64,000 nt of DNA, from NCBI RefSeq assembly GCF_007671655.1, contig NZ_VCGX01000001.1:1087917-1151916 (forward strand). The letters run 5' to 3'. Within the stretch, counting starts at the first letter, position 1; the number at the start of each line of letters is the position of its first letter. The translations under genes were made by a program, and so were the position numbers. Under the pieces are notes generated by a model that saw only the letters and a program-made list of their open reading frames with translations, did not search any database and had not been told where the DNA came from. This DNA is from Marinobacter piscis (lineage in GTDB: Bacteria > Pseudomonadota > Gammaproteobacteria > Pseudomonadales > Oleiphilaceae). Positions 44,520-53,627 of the stretch are shown here, piece after piece.

Positions 44520-45932
44520 ATGACGGATCAGAAAAAACCGGATCAGGCCACAACCTCCGAAAAACCCTGGGGCGGACGCTTCAGTGAACCCACCGATGCG
44601 TTTGTAGAGCGCTTTACTGCATCCGTCGGGTTTGATCAGCGTTTGTATCACCACGATATCACCGGCTCCATCGCTCACGCGACCATGCTCGCCGAGGTTG
44701 GCGTGCTCACAACAGAAGAGCGGGATAGCATCATTGATGGCCTCAAAAGCGTCAAGGAAGACATAGAAGCCGGGCGCTTTGACTGGTCTGTAAGCCTGGA
44801 AGACGTTCATATGAACGTAGAGGCGAAGCTGACTGAGCGCATCGGGATCACGGGCAAGAAACTGCACACAGGTCGCAGCCGTAACGACCAGGTTGCAACG
44901 GATATCCGCCTGTACCTGCGGGATGAAATTGATGTGATTGCAGAAGAGTTGCGCCGGCTGCAAACTGGCCTGCTGGACCTTGCAGAGCGTGAGGCCGAGA
45001 CCATCATGCCGGGTTTTACTCACTTACAGACAGCGCAGCCGGTTACGTTCGGGCACCATCTTCTGGCCTGGTATGAAATGCTGGCCCGCGATGCTGAGCG
45101 TTTGCAGGACTGTCGCAAACGGGTCAATGTGATGCCTCTGGGGGCAGCGGCCCTGGCAGGCACAACCTACCCGATCGACCGCTCCATAACTGCGCGCTTG
45201 CTGGGATTTGACCGGCCTACCGAAAACTCACTGGATTCGGTCAGTGACCGGGACTTTGCCATAGAGTTCTGCAGCTTCGCTGCATTGTTGCTGACACATA
45301 TGTCGCGCTTCAGCGAAGAGCTGGTTCTGTGGACTTCGGCCCAGTTTGATTTTATTGACCTGCCGGATCGTTTCTGTACCGGCTCATCGATCATGCCCCA
45401 GAAAAAGAACCCGGATGTTCCTGAGCTTGTCCGGGGGAAAACCGGCCGTGTAAATGGCCACCTGATCAGCCTGCTTACCCTGATGAAAAGCCAGCCATTG
45501 GCGTACAACAAGGATAACCAGGAAGACAAAGAGCCCTTGTTTGACACGGTGGATACCGTCAAAGGGTGCCTGAAGGCCTACGCCGATATGGTTCCGGCGA
45601 TCGAGGCCAAAGCGGACAATATGCGGGTAGCGGCCAAGCAGGGGTTCTCCACAGCCACAGACCTGGCGGACTACCTGGTCAAGAAGGGCATGCCTTTCCG
45701 TGACGCCCACGAGGTTGTCGGCAAAGCGGTGGCCTTCGGGGTGGCTGAAGAACGCGACCTTTCAGACATGACGCTGGAGGAACTGAAGCGCTTTTCCGAT
45801 ATTATCGGCGACGATGTGTTCAATGTGCTGACACTGGAAGGCTCAGTGCAGGCCAGGGATCACCTGGGCGGCACTGCACCTGCACAGGTGCGGGCTGCGG
45901 TAGCGCGGGCGCGCAAAAGCCTGGAAGCTTAA
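44520..45932 (+). CDS. argH: Argininosuccinate lyase ArgH
   Basis: This 470-residue enzyme splits argininosuccinate to arginine and fumarate, the last step of arginine synthesis. Signature [20 protein letters not shown] is intact, as are [18 protein letters not shown] and [20 protein letters not shown] -10-like box lies at 44448-44453. Confidence 0.97.
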   Translation: MTDQKKPDQATTSEKPWGGRFSEPTDAFVERFTASVGFDQRLYHHDITGSIAHATMLAEVGVLTTEERDSIIDGLKSVKEDIEAGRFDWSVSLEDVHMNVEAKLTERIGITGKKLHTGRSRNDQVATDIRLYLRDEIDVIAEELRRLQTGLLDLAEREAETIMPGFTHLQTAQPVTFGHHLLAWYEMLARDAERLQDCRKRVNVMPLGAAALAGTTYPIDRSITARLLGFDRPTENSLDSVSDRDFAIEFCSFAALLLTHMSRFSEELVLWTSAQFDFIDLPDRFCTGSSIMPQKKNPDVPELVRGKTGRVNGHLISLLTLMKSQPLAYNKDNQEDKEPLFDTVDTVKGCLKAYADMVPAIEAKADNMRVAAKQGFSTATDLADYLVKKGMPFRDAHEVVGKAVAFGVAEERDLSDMTLEELKRFSDIIGDDVFNVLTLEGSVQARDHLGGTAPAQVRAAVARARKSLEA

Positions 45933-46014
45933 ACGGCTTGCCGACAGTAGCCCTCGCGGCAGAAGGCGCGGGTCAGGTATACTCTGCACCATTATAAACT
46001 CAGGAGTGGCAGGT

Positions 46015-46206
46015 ATGCGTGCGAAGACAGTGCCGGTCGTAATATTGCTTTTAGCCGCAGCACTGAGTGGCTGTGGCCAGAAAGGTCCTTTATACCGGGA
46101 AAACCCGGAAGCCTCGTCCGGGCTGGCTGAGAGCGTCGCCAGCAAGTCGGCGCATACCAGACACCGCGATACGAATCAGGATTCAAATGGATTATTTCAA
46201 CTATAG
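46015..46206 (+). CDS. lptM: LPS assembly lipoprotein LptM (YifL)
   Basis: This 63-residue lipoprotein has a signal peptide with lipobox LSGC and the family motif CGQKGPLY directly after the lipidated Cys. LptM helps oxidative maturation of the LptD outer-membrane translocon. The ATG at 46015 (MRAKTV) lies after a CAGGAGTGG site. A TATACT box lies at 45978-45983. It overlaps lysA by 20 bp out of frame. Confidence 0.93.
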   Translation: MRAKTVPVVILLLAAALSGCGQKGPLYRENPEASSGLAESVASKSAHTRHRDTNQDSNGLFQL

Positions 46207-47437
46207 AGGTGGCGAGCTTTTCGCTGAAGAAGTACCCACATCCACCATTGCAGAGCGTTTTGGAACGCCGGCGTATGTTTATTCCCGGGCAGCGCTGGAG
46301 CAGCACTACAGAGAATACAGCGAAGCACTGGCAGAGCGTGATCATCTTATCTGCTACGCCGTTAAAGCCAATAGCAATCTGGCGGTACTGGATGTGCTGG
46401 CTCGCATGGGAGCCGGTTTCGACATTGTCTCCGCGGGAGAGCTGGAACGGGTACTGCGCGCCGGTGGCGAGCCCGGAAAAGTGGTGTTTTCCGGAGTAGG
46501 GAAGCAGGAATGGGAAATGCGCCGGGCCCTGGAAGCCGGCGTTCGCTGCTTCAATGTCGAGTCTGAGACCGAGCTCGACAGGCTTGATACTGTAGCCGGT
46601 GAGCTGGGAGTGCAGGCACCGGTATCCTTACGGGTCAACCCGGATGTTGATGCCGGAACCCACCCTTACATTTCCACTGGCCTGAAAGAGAACAAGTTCG
46701 GGATTGATATTACCGAAGCGCTGGCTGTGTATGCCCGTGCCGCAACCCTGCCTAACCTGGTGGTAAAAGGTGTGGATTGCCACATAGGGTCACAGCTTAC
46801 TTCGGTTTCGCCATTTCTGGATGCCCTCGACCGGGTCCTGGAGCTTGTGGATGCACTCTCCGAGAACGATATCCATATCGAGCATCTGGATATGGGGGGC
46901 GGTCTGGGAGTGACCTATGATGATGAAGAGCCGCCCCGGCCTGCAGACTACGTCAGGGCACTGGATGAGAGGATTGGCGACCGCAAACTGGAGCTGATTC
47001 TGGAACCGGGCCGCTCAATCGCCGCAAATGCCGGCATCATGCTTACCCGTGTAGAGCTTCTGAAGTGTACCGAGCATCGTAATTTCGCCATTGTTGATGC
47101 CGCCATGAACGATCTGATCCGGCCGGCTCTTTACAGTGCCTGGCAGGCCATTGTTCCTGTGCAGCCCCATGAGGGCGCAGAAGAGAAAGTCTGGGACCTG
47201 GTTGGCCCGGTTTGTGAAACCGGGGATTTTCTCGGAAAAGACCGGACGATGACGTTATGCCCCGGAGACTTGCTGGCTGTGCGCTCTGCGGGAGCCTATG
47301 GCTTTGTGATGAGCTCAAACTACAATACCCGTAACCGTCCGCCAGAGCTTATGGTCGATGGTGAACAGGTACATATTGTTCGCCGCCGTGAGACGATTGA
47401 AGATCAACTGGCGCCTGAAAACTGCCTGCCGGAATGA
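46187..47437 (+). CDS. lysA: Diaminopimelate decarboxylase LysA
   Basis: This 416-residue PLP enzyme makes lysine from meso-diaminopimelate. The PLP Lys is in [55 protein letters not shown] and the dimer-site [11 protein letters not shown] are typical. The ATG at 46187 ([16 protein letters not shown]) gives the family start; the open frame continues upstream through lptM in another frame. It overlaps the dapF remnant by 4 bp (ATGA). Confidence 0.96.
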   Translation: MDYFNYRGGELFAEEVPTSTIAERFGTPAYVYSRAALEQHYREYSEALAERDHLICYAVKANSNLAVLDVLARMGAGFDIVSAGELERVLRAGGEPGKVVFSGVGKQEWEMRRALEAGVRCFNVESETELDRLDTVAGELGVQAPVSLRVNPDVDAGTHPYISTGLKENKFGIDITEALAVYARAATLPNLVVKGVDCHIGSQLTSVSPFLDALDRVLELVDALSENDIHIEHLDMGGGLGVTYDDEEPPRPADYVRALDERIGDRKLELILEPGRSIAANAGIMLTRVELLKCTEHRNFAIVDAAMNDLIRPALYSAWQAIVPVQPHEGAEEKVWDLVGPVCETGDFLGKDRTMTLCPGDLLAVRSAGAYGFVMSSNYNTRNRPPELMVDGEQVHIVRRRETIEDQLAPENCLPE

Positions 47438-47997
47438 GTGCAGGGCAGGACGCAGCCCGGCATCGTCGGAATCAGGGGCCCTTGCTGAGGTTCACAAAAA
47501 TGGTCGGGCAGGGCAGTGATTTTATGGTTGTTGACGCCATAACCCAGCCCTTCCGCCTGCGCCCGACCCTGATCCGTGAGCTGGCTGACAGGAACGCTGG
47601 CGTGGGTTTTGCGCAGCTGCTGATTGTAGAGCCTCCGGGCCTGCCCGATGTGGACTTTCGCTACAGGGCGTTCAACGCAGATGGCACAGAGGCCGAACAG
47701 TATGGCAATGGTGCCCTGTGTTTTGCCAGGTTTGTACGTGATCAGCGTCTGACGAACAAAAGCCTTCTGTGGGTTCAGACGGCCAGTGGCGTACTCAGAA
47801 TTCGTATTCTGAAAGACGGAATAGAAGTCAGCATGGGCGAGACTGAACCCGTCACACACTCTGAGACAGGTGAGGCGGGCACTGTTACCATTCGAGGCCC
47901 TGCCACAAGTGTATTTGAAGGACAGCTAAGACTGCCCGGAGAGTCTGGTGGCAGCCGGCGCCGAAAGCCAGGCCGCCCAAACAAACAACGGATCTGA
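47434..47997 (+). pseudogene. dapF: Degraded diaminopimelate epimerase DapF
   Basis: This 187-codon frame resembles DapF (usually ~276) at both ends but not in the middle. Residues ~17-140 ([18 protein letters not shown]... [17 protein letters not shown]) match the first half. Near 47845-47880 the sequence jumps to the last segment, [15 protein letters not shown]. About 125-130 residues are missing, including the second catalytic Cys (ACGTGAC in the family). The first catalytic Cys (CGNG) is Tyr90 (YGNG), and GIGFDQ reads GVGFAQ. It cannot racemise diaminopimelate, so a functional dapF should exist elsewhere. The frame is kept, possibly for translational coupling to downstream genes. Confidence 0.85.
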
Positions 47998-48013
47998 CAG
48001 TCAGGAGAGCGCG

Positions 48014-48760
48014 ATGACAGACCAAACGGCCCAAAAGAAGGCCGGAGAGCTCACCCGTGAAGAGGTGGCTGAGTACCTGAAAACCAACCCTGACTTTTTT
48101 GTTGATCAGGATGAGCTGCTGCGCAGCCTGACCCTGCCTCACGATAGCGGCCGGGCCATTTCGCTGGTGGAGCGCCAGGTACATCTGTTCCGTGAACAGC
48201 GGGACACACTGCGCCGGGAGCTGGTGGAGCTGGTGTCCATTGCCCGCCATAACGATCGCCTGTTTGAGAAAAGCAAGCGTCTGTTGATGCAGGTCATCGA
48301 GGCACGTAACCTGATGGACATGGCGGCCACCATTGATGACAGCATTCGCGGCGACTTCGGACTGGATGCCGCCTCGGTGATTCTTTTCACTGAGGCTGAT
48401 GTGCCCGGTCGCTCACAGGGTGCCCTTCATGTCGTCCGCCCCGCAGAAGCTCAGGAGCGCCTGGGTAATCTTCTGGAGGGCAGCAGAGCCGTTTGCGGCC
48501 AGTTCCGTGAGAGTGAGCGGGAGTTCCTGTTCCCGGACCGGGATGTACCGATTGCGTCGGTTGCCCTGGTGCCTCTGCGCCATGACGAGCTCGTGGGAGT
48601 GTTTGCAATCGGCAGTTGCGAGCCAGGCTATTTTGACCAGAGTATGGGGTCGCTGTTTCTCAGCTACATCAGTGACACCCTCAGCCGGCTGTTACCTCCG
48701 ATGGTTCACCGCCATACCACCGCTGCTCCGGTAGCCAGCCTTGCGACAGAATCCCGATAG
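48014..48760 (+). CDS. DUF484 family protein
   Basis: This 248-residue protein matches DUF484 (YigA): LTREEVAEYLKTNPDFFVDQ at the start, a helical HLFREQRDTLRREL segment and a C-terminal GAF-like domain (PIASVALVPLRHDELVGVFAIG). Its function is unknown; it lies before xerC in most gammaproteobacteria, as here. The ATG at 48014 follows TCAGGAGAG. Confidence 0.92.
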   Translation: MTDQTAQKKAGELTREEVAEYLKTNPDFFVDQDELLRSLTLPHDSGRAISLVERQVHLFREQRDTLRRELVELVSIARHNDRLFEKSKRLLMQVIEARNLMDMAATIDDSIRGDFGLDAASVILFTEADVPGRSQGALHVVRPAEAQERLGNLLEGSRAVCGQFRESEREFLFPDRDVPIASVALVPLRHDELVGVFAIGSCEPGYFDQSMGSLFLSYISDTLSRLLPPMVHRHTTAAPVASLATESR

Positions 48761-49715
48761 AGCTGCCGCGAAGTCTGTGCCGGATCAGCTGCCCGACGCA
48801 CTGAGCCGGCATCTGACTGCGTTTGTTCAGCATCTGGCCTCGGAAAAACGTTATTCACCCAGGACCTGCGATAATTATCAGCGGGACCTTTTCCGGCTTG
48901 CAGCCTGGCTGATCGCGGGAAACAACACTGACTGGGGGAGTGTCAGCCGTCACGATCTGCGCCGGTATATAGCCAGTCTCAGCCGTCAGGGGCTTGGCGG
49001 GCGCAGTATTGCTCGCCACATGTCCGCCATCCGGCGTTTTTACCAGTACCTCTTGCGGGAGCGCCTTGCGACGGACAACCCGGCTCTGGATATACGGGCC
49101 CCGAAAGCCAGCAGGCGTTTGCCCGCAGTGGCGGATGTAGACCAGCTCAATCACCTTCTGGAGGCCGAACCGGATGATCCGCTGGAAGTTCGCGACCGGT
49201 GCATGTTTGAGCTTATGTACTCTTCCGGCCTTCGCCTTGCCGAGCTCGCCAGCCTGGATGTTAACTCGATCGATGCCAAAGGCGGCGAGGTACGGGTGAT
49301 CGGCAAGGGGGACAAAGCGCGGGTGCTCCCCGTCGGTCGCAAGGCATTGGCAACCCTCAGCCAGTGGTTACCTGTGCGCGCAGGACTTGCCCCTGAACCG
49401 GAACCGGCCCTGTTTGTAAGCCGGCGTGGTGACCGCATCAGCCACCGCAGTATTCAGGCGCGGTTGCGCCGCTGGGGCATTACCAGAGGCGCGGACCAAA
49501 AGCTTCATCCGCACATGCTGCGGCACTCCTTTGCCAGCCATATGCTTGAATCCAGTGGTGATCTACGCGCCGTTCAGGAGTTACTGGGGCATGCCGATAT
49601 CGCCACCACCCAGGTTTATACGCATCTTGATTTCCAGCATCTGGCCCGGGTTTATGACCAAAGTCATCCCAGGGCCCGCCGCAGCAACCCGCTTGATGAT
49701 GAGGATACCCGGTGA
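48741..49715 (+). CDS. xerC: Tyrosine recombinase XerC
   Basis: This recombinase of up to 324 residues works with XerD to resolve chromosome dimers at dif. The N-terminal core-binding domain has [18 protein letters not shown]. The catalytic residues are visible: Arg in [12 protein letters not shown], Lys in [29 protein letters not shown] and the nucleophile Tyr in VYTHLDF. The TTG at 48741 overlaps DUF484; a GTG at 48777 is also possible. It overlaps the next gene by 4 bp. Confidence 0.94.
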   Translation: MRQNPDRAAAKSVPDQLPDALSRHLTAFVQHLASEKRYSPRTCDNYQRDLFRLAAWLIAGNNTDWGSVSRHDLRRYIASLSRQGLGGRSIARHMSAIRRFYQYLLRERLATDNPALDIRAPKASRRLPAVADVDQLNHLLEAEPDDPLEVRDRCMFELMYSSGLRLAELASLDVNSIDAKGGEVRVIGKGDKARVLPVGRKALATLSQWLPVRAGLAPEPEPALFVSRRGDRISHRSIQARLRRWGITRGADQKLHPHMLRHSFASHMLESSGDLRAVQELLGHADIATTQVYTHLDFQHLARVYDQSHPRARRSNPLDDEDTR

Positions 49716-52492
49716 AGTTCGTCGTACTTTTTCTGTCATGCTGGCTATTACTGGTTCCTCACACGCAGGTTCTGGCCGACCCGCCCCAGGCATCGCCGGC
49801 CCCGGTGCTGGGTCTGCAGGATCTGCTCTGGGTAGGCGAACAGGACAGTTTCAGAATTGGTGTGCGCCCGGGCCAGATACCCCTGGTGTTTGCGACCGGA
49901 GAGGGCGAGCTGGCCGGTACCTATATTGATTATCTCGCGCGTATTTCAGACAAACTGGATGTGCCTATTGAGCCTGTTGTCAGTGCCGGGTCCACTGAAG
50001 GGCCCATGCGCGACGAACCACAAACCGACGCAATGCTCACCACCAGAACACCCGGAGCAGCGGCCCCGGAAGGAGAACGTTACACAACGCCGTTGATGAC
50101 GCTTACCTACGGTCTGTTTATCAGTGCCGGTGATGCGTCGATCCGCTCCCTGGCAGATCTTGGTGGCCTGCGCATTGCGGTCGTGGAAGGCGATCCTAAC
50201 CAGTACGCCATGCTTGAACCCGTTGACAGTTTTACGCCTGTGCCGGTCAAGAGTGTGAGCGAGGCCGTCAGCCACATTCTGTCCGGCAAGGCGGATGCTT
50301 TTCTGGGGCCGGTACCCGTAGTGTCTGACTATCTGCAGTCGGCCATGATTAATGGCATTGGCCTGTCGATGCTGCTTGACCAGACGCCTGTAGAGGTGGT
50401 GTTTCAGGTGGATGCGGATCAGCAATCGTTGTTTCGTGTTCTGGAGCAGTCAGTTAAGGCCATCAGTCATAATGAGCACCGGACAATCCGGCAATCCTGG
50501 CTGCAGGCCGATGTATCAGCTCTGGAGCAAAATGGCGTCGAGCTGTCTGGTTCCGATATGGAATGGCTTAAGCGTCACGGCACACTCCGGGTAGCATACC
50601 GCGGCGACTGGCCCCCATTTGAATTTGCTCAGGACGGCAGTGCAACCGGCCTGGTTCCGGACCTGGTCGCCCGTCTGGAGAGTCAGCTGGATACGGAGTT
50701 CAAGAGTGAGATTCTGCAAAACCGTATGGTTGCTGAACAGGCACTGGCGTCCGGAGAGGTGGATATACTGCCCGGCCTGTCGCGTACGCCCCGCACAGAA
50801 AACGCCTTCCTTTTCACCCGAGCTTACGTGAATGTGCCCATAGCTCTGGCGATCCGGGATGACGGCCGCTTTATCGGGGATCTTCGGGAGTTGCGCAATG
50901 AGCGTGTCGGGGTTGTTAACCGTCATGCGGCCCATGATTATCTGCTGATCAATCACCCGGATCTGAACCTCTACCCCATGACAACGGTGGAAGATGGATT
51001 GCTGGCACTGTCCAACGGGGACGTGGACGTGATGGTGACCCACATTCCGGCGGTCAGCTACACCGTCGCCAGGCTGGGGCTGTCGAATCTCAGAATTACC
51101 AGTATTACCCCCTACCAGTATGATCTCCGGCTTGCGGTGCGCAAAGACAGTCCGGAGCTGCACCGGATACTGAACAAGGCACTGGGTAACCTGAAGCCGG
51201 CAGAGACCGAAGCAATCTACAATCGCTGGATTCACCTGGATATTGAGCAGGAGACGGACTACACCGTTGTGCGCCGGGTTATCCTGATTGCCCTGGTTGT
51301 GGTGCTCATCTTTCTTTACTGGAACCGGAAACTGTCCCGGGAAGTTGACGAACGTATTCGCTCGGAGAATGCGTTACGCCGGAGTGAGGATGATCTGCGG
51401 GCCGCCAAGCTGGAGGCCGAACGGCTTGCTCGCCAGGCAGAGGCAGCCAATCTCACCAAGAGTGAGTTTCTGGCCAATATGTCGCACGAAATCCGGACAC
51501 CCATGAACGCCGTCATTGGCTACAGTGACCTGCTCAGTAACACAGTCACCGACCCGCAACAGCGTAATTACCTGGACGCTATCCGGGCAGGTAGCCGTAG
51601 CCTGCTTATGCTGATTAACGACATCCTTGATCTGTCCCGGATTGAGGCCGGGAAAATGCGGCTGGACTATTCGCCGGTTTCAGTGCGCCGTCTGCTTGAT
51701 GACGTGCGGCACATTTTTGATCTGCGCGCACGGGAACAGGGAATCACGCTGGAAGTCAGCGTCTGCCCGGAAATGCCTGTTGCCATGATTCTCGATGAAA
51801 CCCGCTTCCGGCAGGTGCTGTTCAATCTTGTGGGCAATGCCATAAAATTCACCCACGAGGGTGGCGTGGCCGTAAGGGCAACCGTAAGCCCGGTTGATGA
51901 AAGCACCGGTGAAACACCGGAGTACCCGAGTTACCGGCTGATGGTTACCGTCAGTGACTCTGGCATCGGCATCTCTCCGGGTCAGCTTAAACGTATCTTC
52001 GAGGCATTTGAGCAGCAGGAAGGACAGAACACCCGACGCTATGGTGGTACCGGCCTCGGGCTTGCTATCAGTCGCAAGCTGGCCCGCATGATGGGCGGCG
52101 AACTGGAGGTAGAAAGCGAACCCGGGAAAGGGTCGGTGTTCACCCTCACTCTGCCGGAAGTGCTGGCCACTGGCGAACAGGCAGAAGATGAAGGCGAAAC
52201 CAAAGAGTCCGAGCGTTTGCTGGCACAGACCCTGAGTATTCAGGAGCGTGGCTGGCTGAGAGAACAGCTAACACAGGATTTTGGGGATGAATGGGAGTCT
52301 GTGCGGGAAAGTGGCGACCCGAAAGAAATGCGGGACTTTGCCCTTCGTGTGCTGGAGTGGGGGCAGCATTACCGCTCGCGCTCGGTCACCCGTTACGGTG
52401 AGCAGCTGAAAGCAGATGTAGAAGCCTTCAATCTGGATGCGGTCAACGCTTCGCTTGAGGCGTTTCCGAGACTGCTGGGGCGGGAAGACTGA
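49712..52492 (+). CDS. BvgS-like sensor histidine kinase with two periplasmic binding domains
   Basis: This 926-residue membrane kinase has a signal segment (residues 1-22), a first diverged SBP_bac_3 domain (~45-275), a second clearer one (~290-515: [16 protein letters not shown]), a membrane helix (~522-540), a coiled-coil linker and a HisKA domain with His592 in [20 protein letters not shown]. The ATPase domain has [14 protein letters not shown] and [19 protein letters not shown]. No receiver or recognised Hpt domain follows; the last ~90 residues form a helical tail. The GTG start overlaps the xerC stop (GTGA). Its partner regulator and ligand (probably amino-acid-like) are not visible. 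Confidence 0.88.
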   Translation: MKFVVLFLSCWLLLVPHTQVLADPPQASPAPVLGLQDLLWVGEQDSFRIGVRPGQIPLVFATGEGELAGTYIDYLARISDKLDVPIEPVVSAGSTEGPMRDEPQTDAMLTTRTPGAAAPEGERYTTPLMTLTYGLFISAGDASIRSLADLGGLRIAVVEGDPNQYAMLEPVDSFTPVPVKSVSEAVSHILSGKADAFLGPVPVVSDYLQSAMINGIGLSMLLDQTPVEVVFQVDADQQSLFRVLEQSVKAISHNEHRTIRQSWLQADVSALEQNGVELSGSDMEWLKRHGTLRVAYRGDWPPFEFAQDGSATGLVPDLVARLESQLDTEFKSEILQNRMVAEQALASGEVDILPGLSRTPRTENAFLFTRAYVNVPIALAIRDDGRFIGDLRELRNERVGVVNRHAAHDYLLINHPDLNLYPMTTVEDGLLALSNGDVDVMVTHIPAVSYTVARLGLSNLRITSITPYQYDLRLAVRKDSPELHRILNKALGNLKPAETEAIYNRWIHLDIEQETDYTVVRRVILIALVVVLIFLYWNRKLSREVDERIRSENALRRSEDDLRAAKLEAERLARQAEAANLTKSEFLANMSHEIRTPMNAVIGYSDLLSNTVTDPQQRNYLDAIRAGSRSLLMLINDILDLSRIEAGKMRLDYSPVSVRRLLDDVRHIFDLRAREQGITLEVSVCPEMPVAMILDETRFRQVLFNLVGNAIKFTHEGGVAVRATVSPVDESTGETPEYPSYRLMVTVSDSGIGISPGQLKRIFEAFEQQEGQNTRRYGGTGLGLAISRKLARMMGGELEVESEPGKGSVFTLTLPEVLATGEQAEDEGETKESERLLAQTLSIQERGWLREQLTQDFGDEWESVRESGDPKEMRDFALRVLEWGQHYRSRSVTRYGEQLKADVEAFNLDAVNASLEAFPRLLGRED

Positions 52493-52498
52493 GCCGGA

Positions 52499-52861
52499 TT
52501 ACAGGCAGTCGAATTGTGAACGGCGGTCAAACGCAACGGCCACCATGTCGTAGCCGGACTCTGACAGGTCGTGAATCAGTTCACGGTTTTTTAACAGAGC
52601 CATACAGGCCTGGTGCACACTGGCCTGAAGCTGTTCTGTAGATTGCCTGCCACTGGCGAGGCGAAAGTCAACAATCAGGTATTTCCGGTCAACAGACGAA
52701 GTGACAGGTATGTCCTCACGTTCAATGCTTTCATAGCCTATATAGGTTGCATGCTCGCGGGGAAATACTTCGCTCATGGCCAGATCCAGGTTGCCCGCCT
52801 GCACAGTCGTTGCAAGCAGCAGAGTAACGGCGACAGTGCCGAGCAGAGTCTGGATAGTCAT
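52499..52861 (-). CDS. Small secreted protein of unknown function
   Basis: This 120-residue protein has a clear signal peptide (MTIQTLLGTVAVTLLLATTV, cleavage near VQAGNL). The mature part has two Cys (QACMAL and QFDCL at the very end), which could form a disulfide. I do not recognise the family. It converges with the sensor kinase, 6 bp from its stop. Confidence 0.72.
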   Translation of the reverse strand: MTIQTLLGTVAVTLLLATTVQAGNLDLAMSEVFPREHATYIGYESIEREDIPVTSSVDRKYLIVDFRLASGRQSTEQLQASVHQACMALLKNRELIHDLSESGYDMVAVAFDRRSQFDCL

Positions 52862-52893
52862 TATTGCGCTCCCGGACGCAGAGTTTGCCTGAA

Positions 52894-52920
52894 TGTAACG
52901 GATCGTGATGTTTCGTTACA
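52894..52920. promoter_or_regulatory. Inverted repeat upstream of the small secreted protein gene
   Basis: TGTAACG (52894-52900) and CGTTACA (52914-52920) form a 7-bp inverted repeat with 13 bp between, 33 bp before the start at 52861. The form suits a dimeric regulator site; no regulator is identified. Confidence 0.4.
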
Positions 52921-53032
52921 GCGGATTATTGCAAAAACACTCGCGTATTGCGCGTGACCAGACTGACTTTTTTCAATTGTTTGCAGTTTGCAGGTACCAT
53001 TAAACGCAAACGAACAGTAAGAGAGTGGCCCT

Positions 53033-53599
53033 ATGTTCCAGCTTATCTTCAGGGGAGAGTGTACTCCTGGCACTGACAGCGCAACTGCCCGTGATAACGC
53101 CCGTGCAATATTCAAGGCCAGTGCGGAACAAATAGAACGCATGTTCAGTGGCAATACAGTGGTTATCCGCAACAAGCTGGATGAAGCCCAGGCACAAAAA
53201 TACCGGGCAGTGATGGAAAAGCATGGCATGGTGGCCCATGTTCAGCCCATGCCCGGCACCCGGCCACAGGTAACGCCCGCCCCGGCGGCGAGCACAGACA
53301 ATAGCACACGCACACCTGAGCCCGGCAGCGCTGCACCGGAAACAGAGCCTGGCGATCGCCTGGCCGTCGCTGGTGATAAAGTGAATGATATTCTTGCCGG
53401 TTCCAGTCTCGGACTCGACCCGGTTGGTGTAACTCTGGTAGAACCCAGACAATCAGAGCCCCCCGTTTTTCAGCACCTGGAAGACTGGGAACTTGCGCCG
53501 GCTGGCAGCGACCTTGGAGTTGAGCGGGATAGGTTGCCGCACAGTGTGCCAGATGTTTCCCACCTGAAACTGGTCGATGACAAGCCAGATAATACGTGA
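53033..53599 (+). CDS. Protein with an N-terminal domain of unknown function
   Basis: This 188-residue cytoplasmic protein starts with a ~70-residue segment (FQLIFRGECTPGTDSATARD...IFKASAEQIERMFSGNTVV...ALDEAQAQKYRAVMEKHG-like) seen by recall at the N-terminus of many bacterial membrane or RDD-type proteins. After it comes a Pro/Ala/Thr-rich linker and no membrane segment. The function is unknown. It lies 28 bp before the patatin gene and may share its transcript. Confidence 0.7.
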   Translation: MFQLIFRGECTPGTDSATARDNARAIFKASAEQIERMFSGNTVVIRNKLDEAQAQKYRAVMEKHGMVAHVQPMPGTRPQVTPAPAASTDNSTRTPEPGSAAPETEPGDRLAVAGDKVNDILAGSSLGLDPVGVTLVEPRQSEPPVFQHLEDWELAPAGSDLGVERDRLPHSVPDVSHLKLVDDKPDNT

Positions 53600-53627
53600 C
53601 GATTGAAGAAGCATGGAGTGTCATAAC

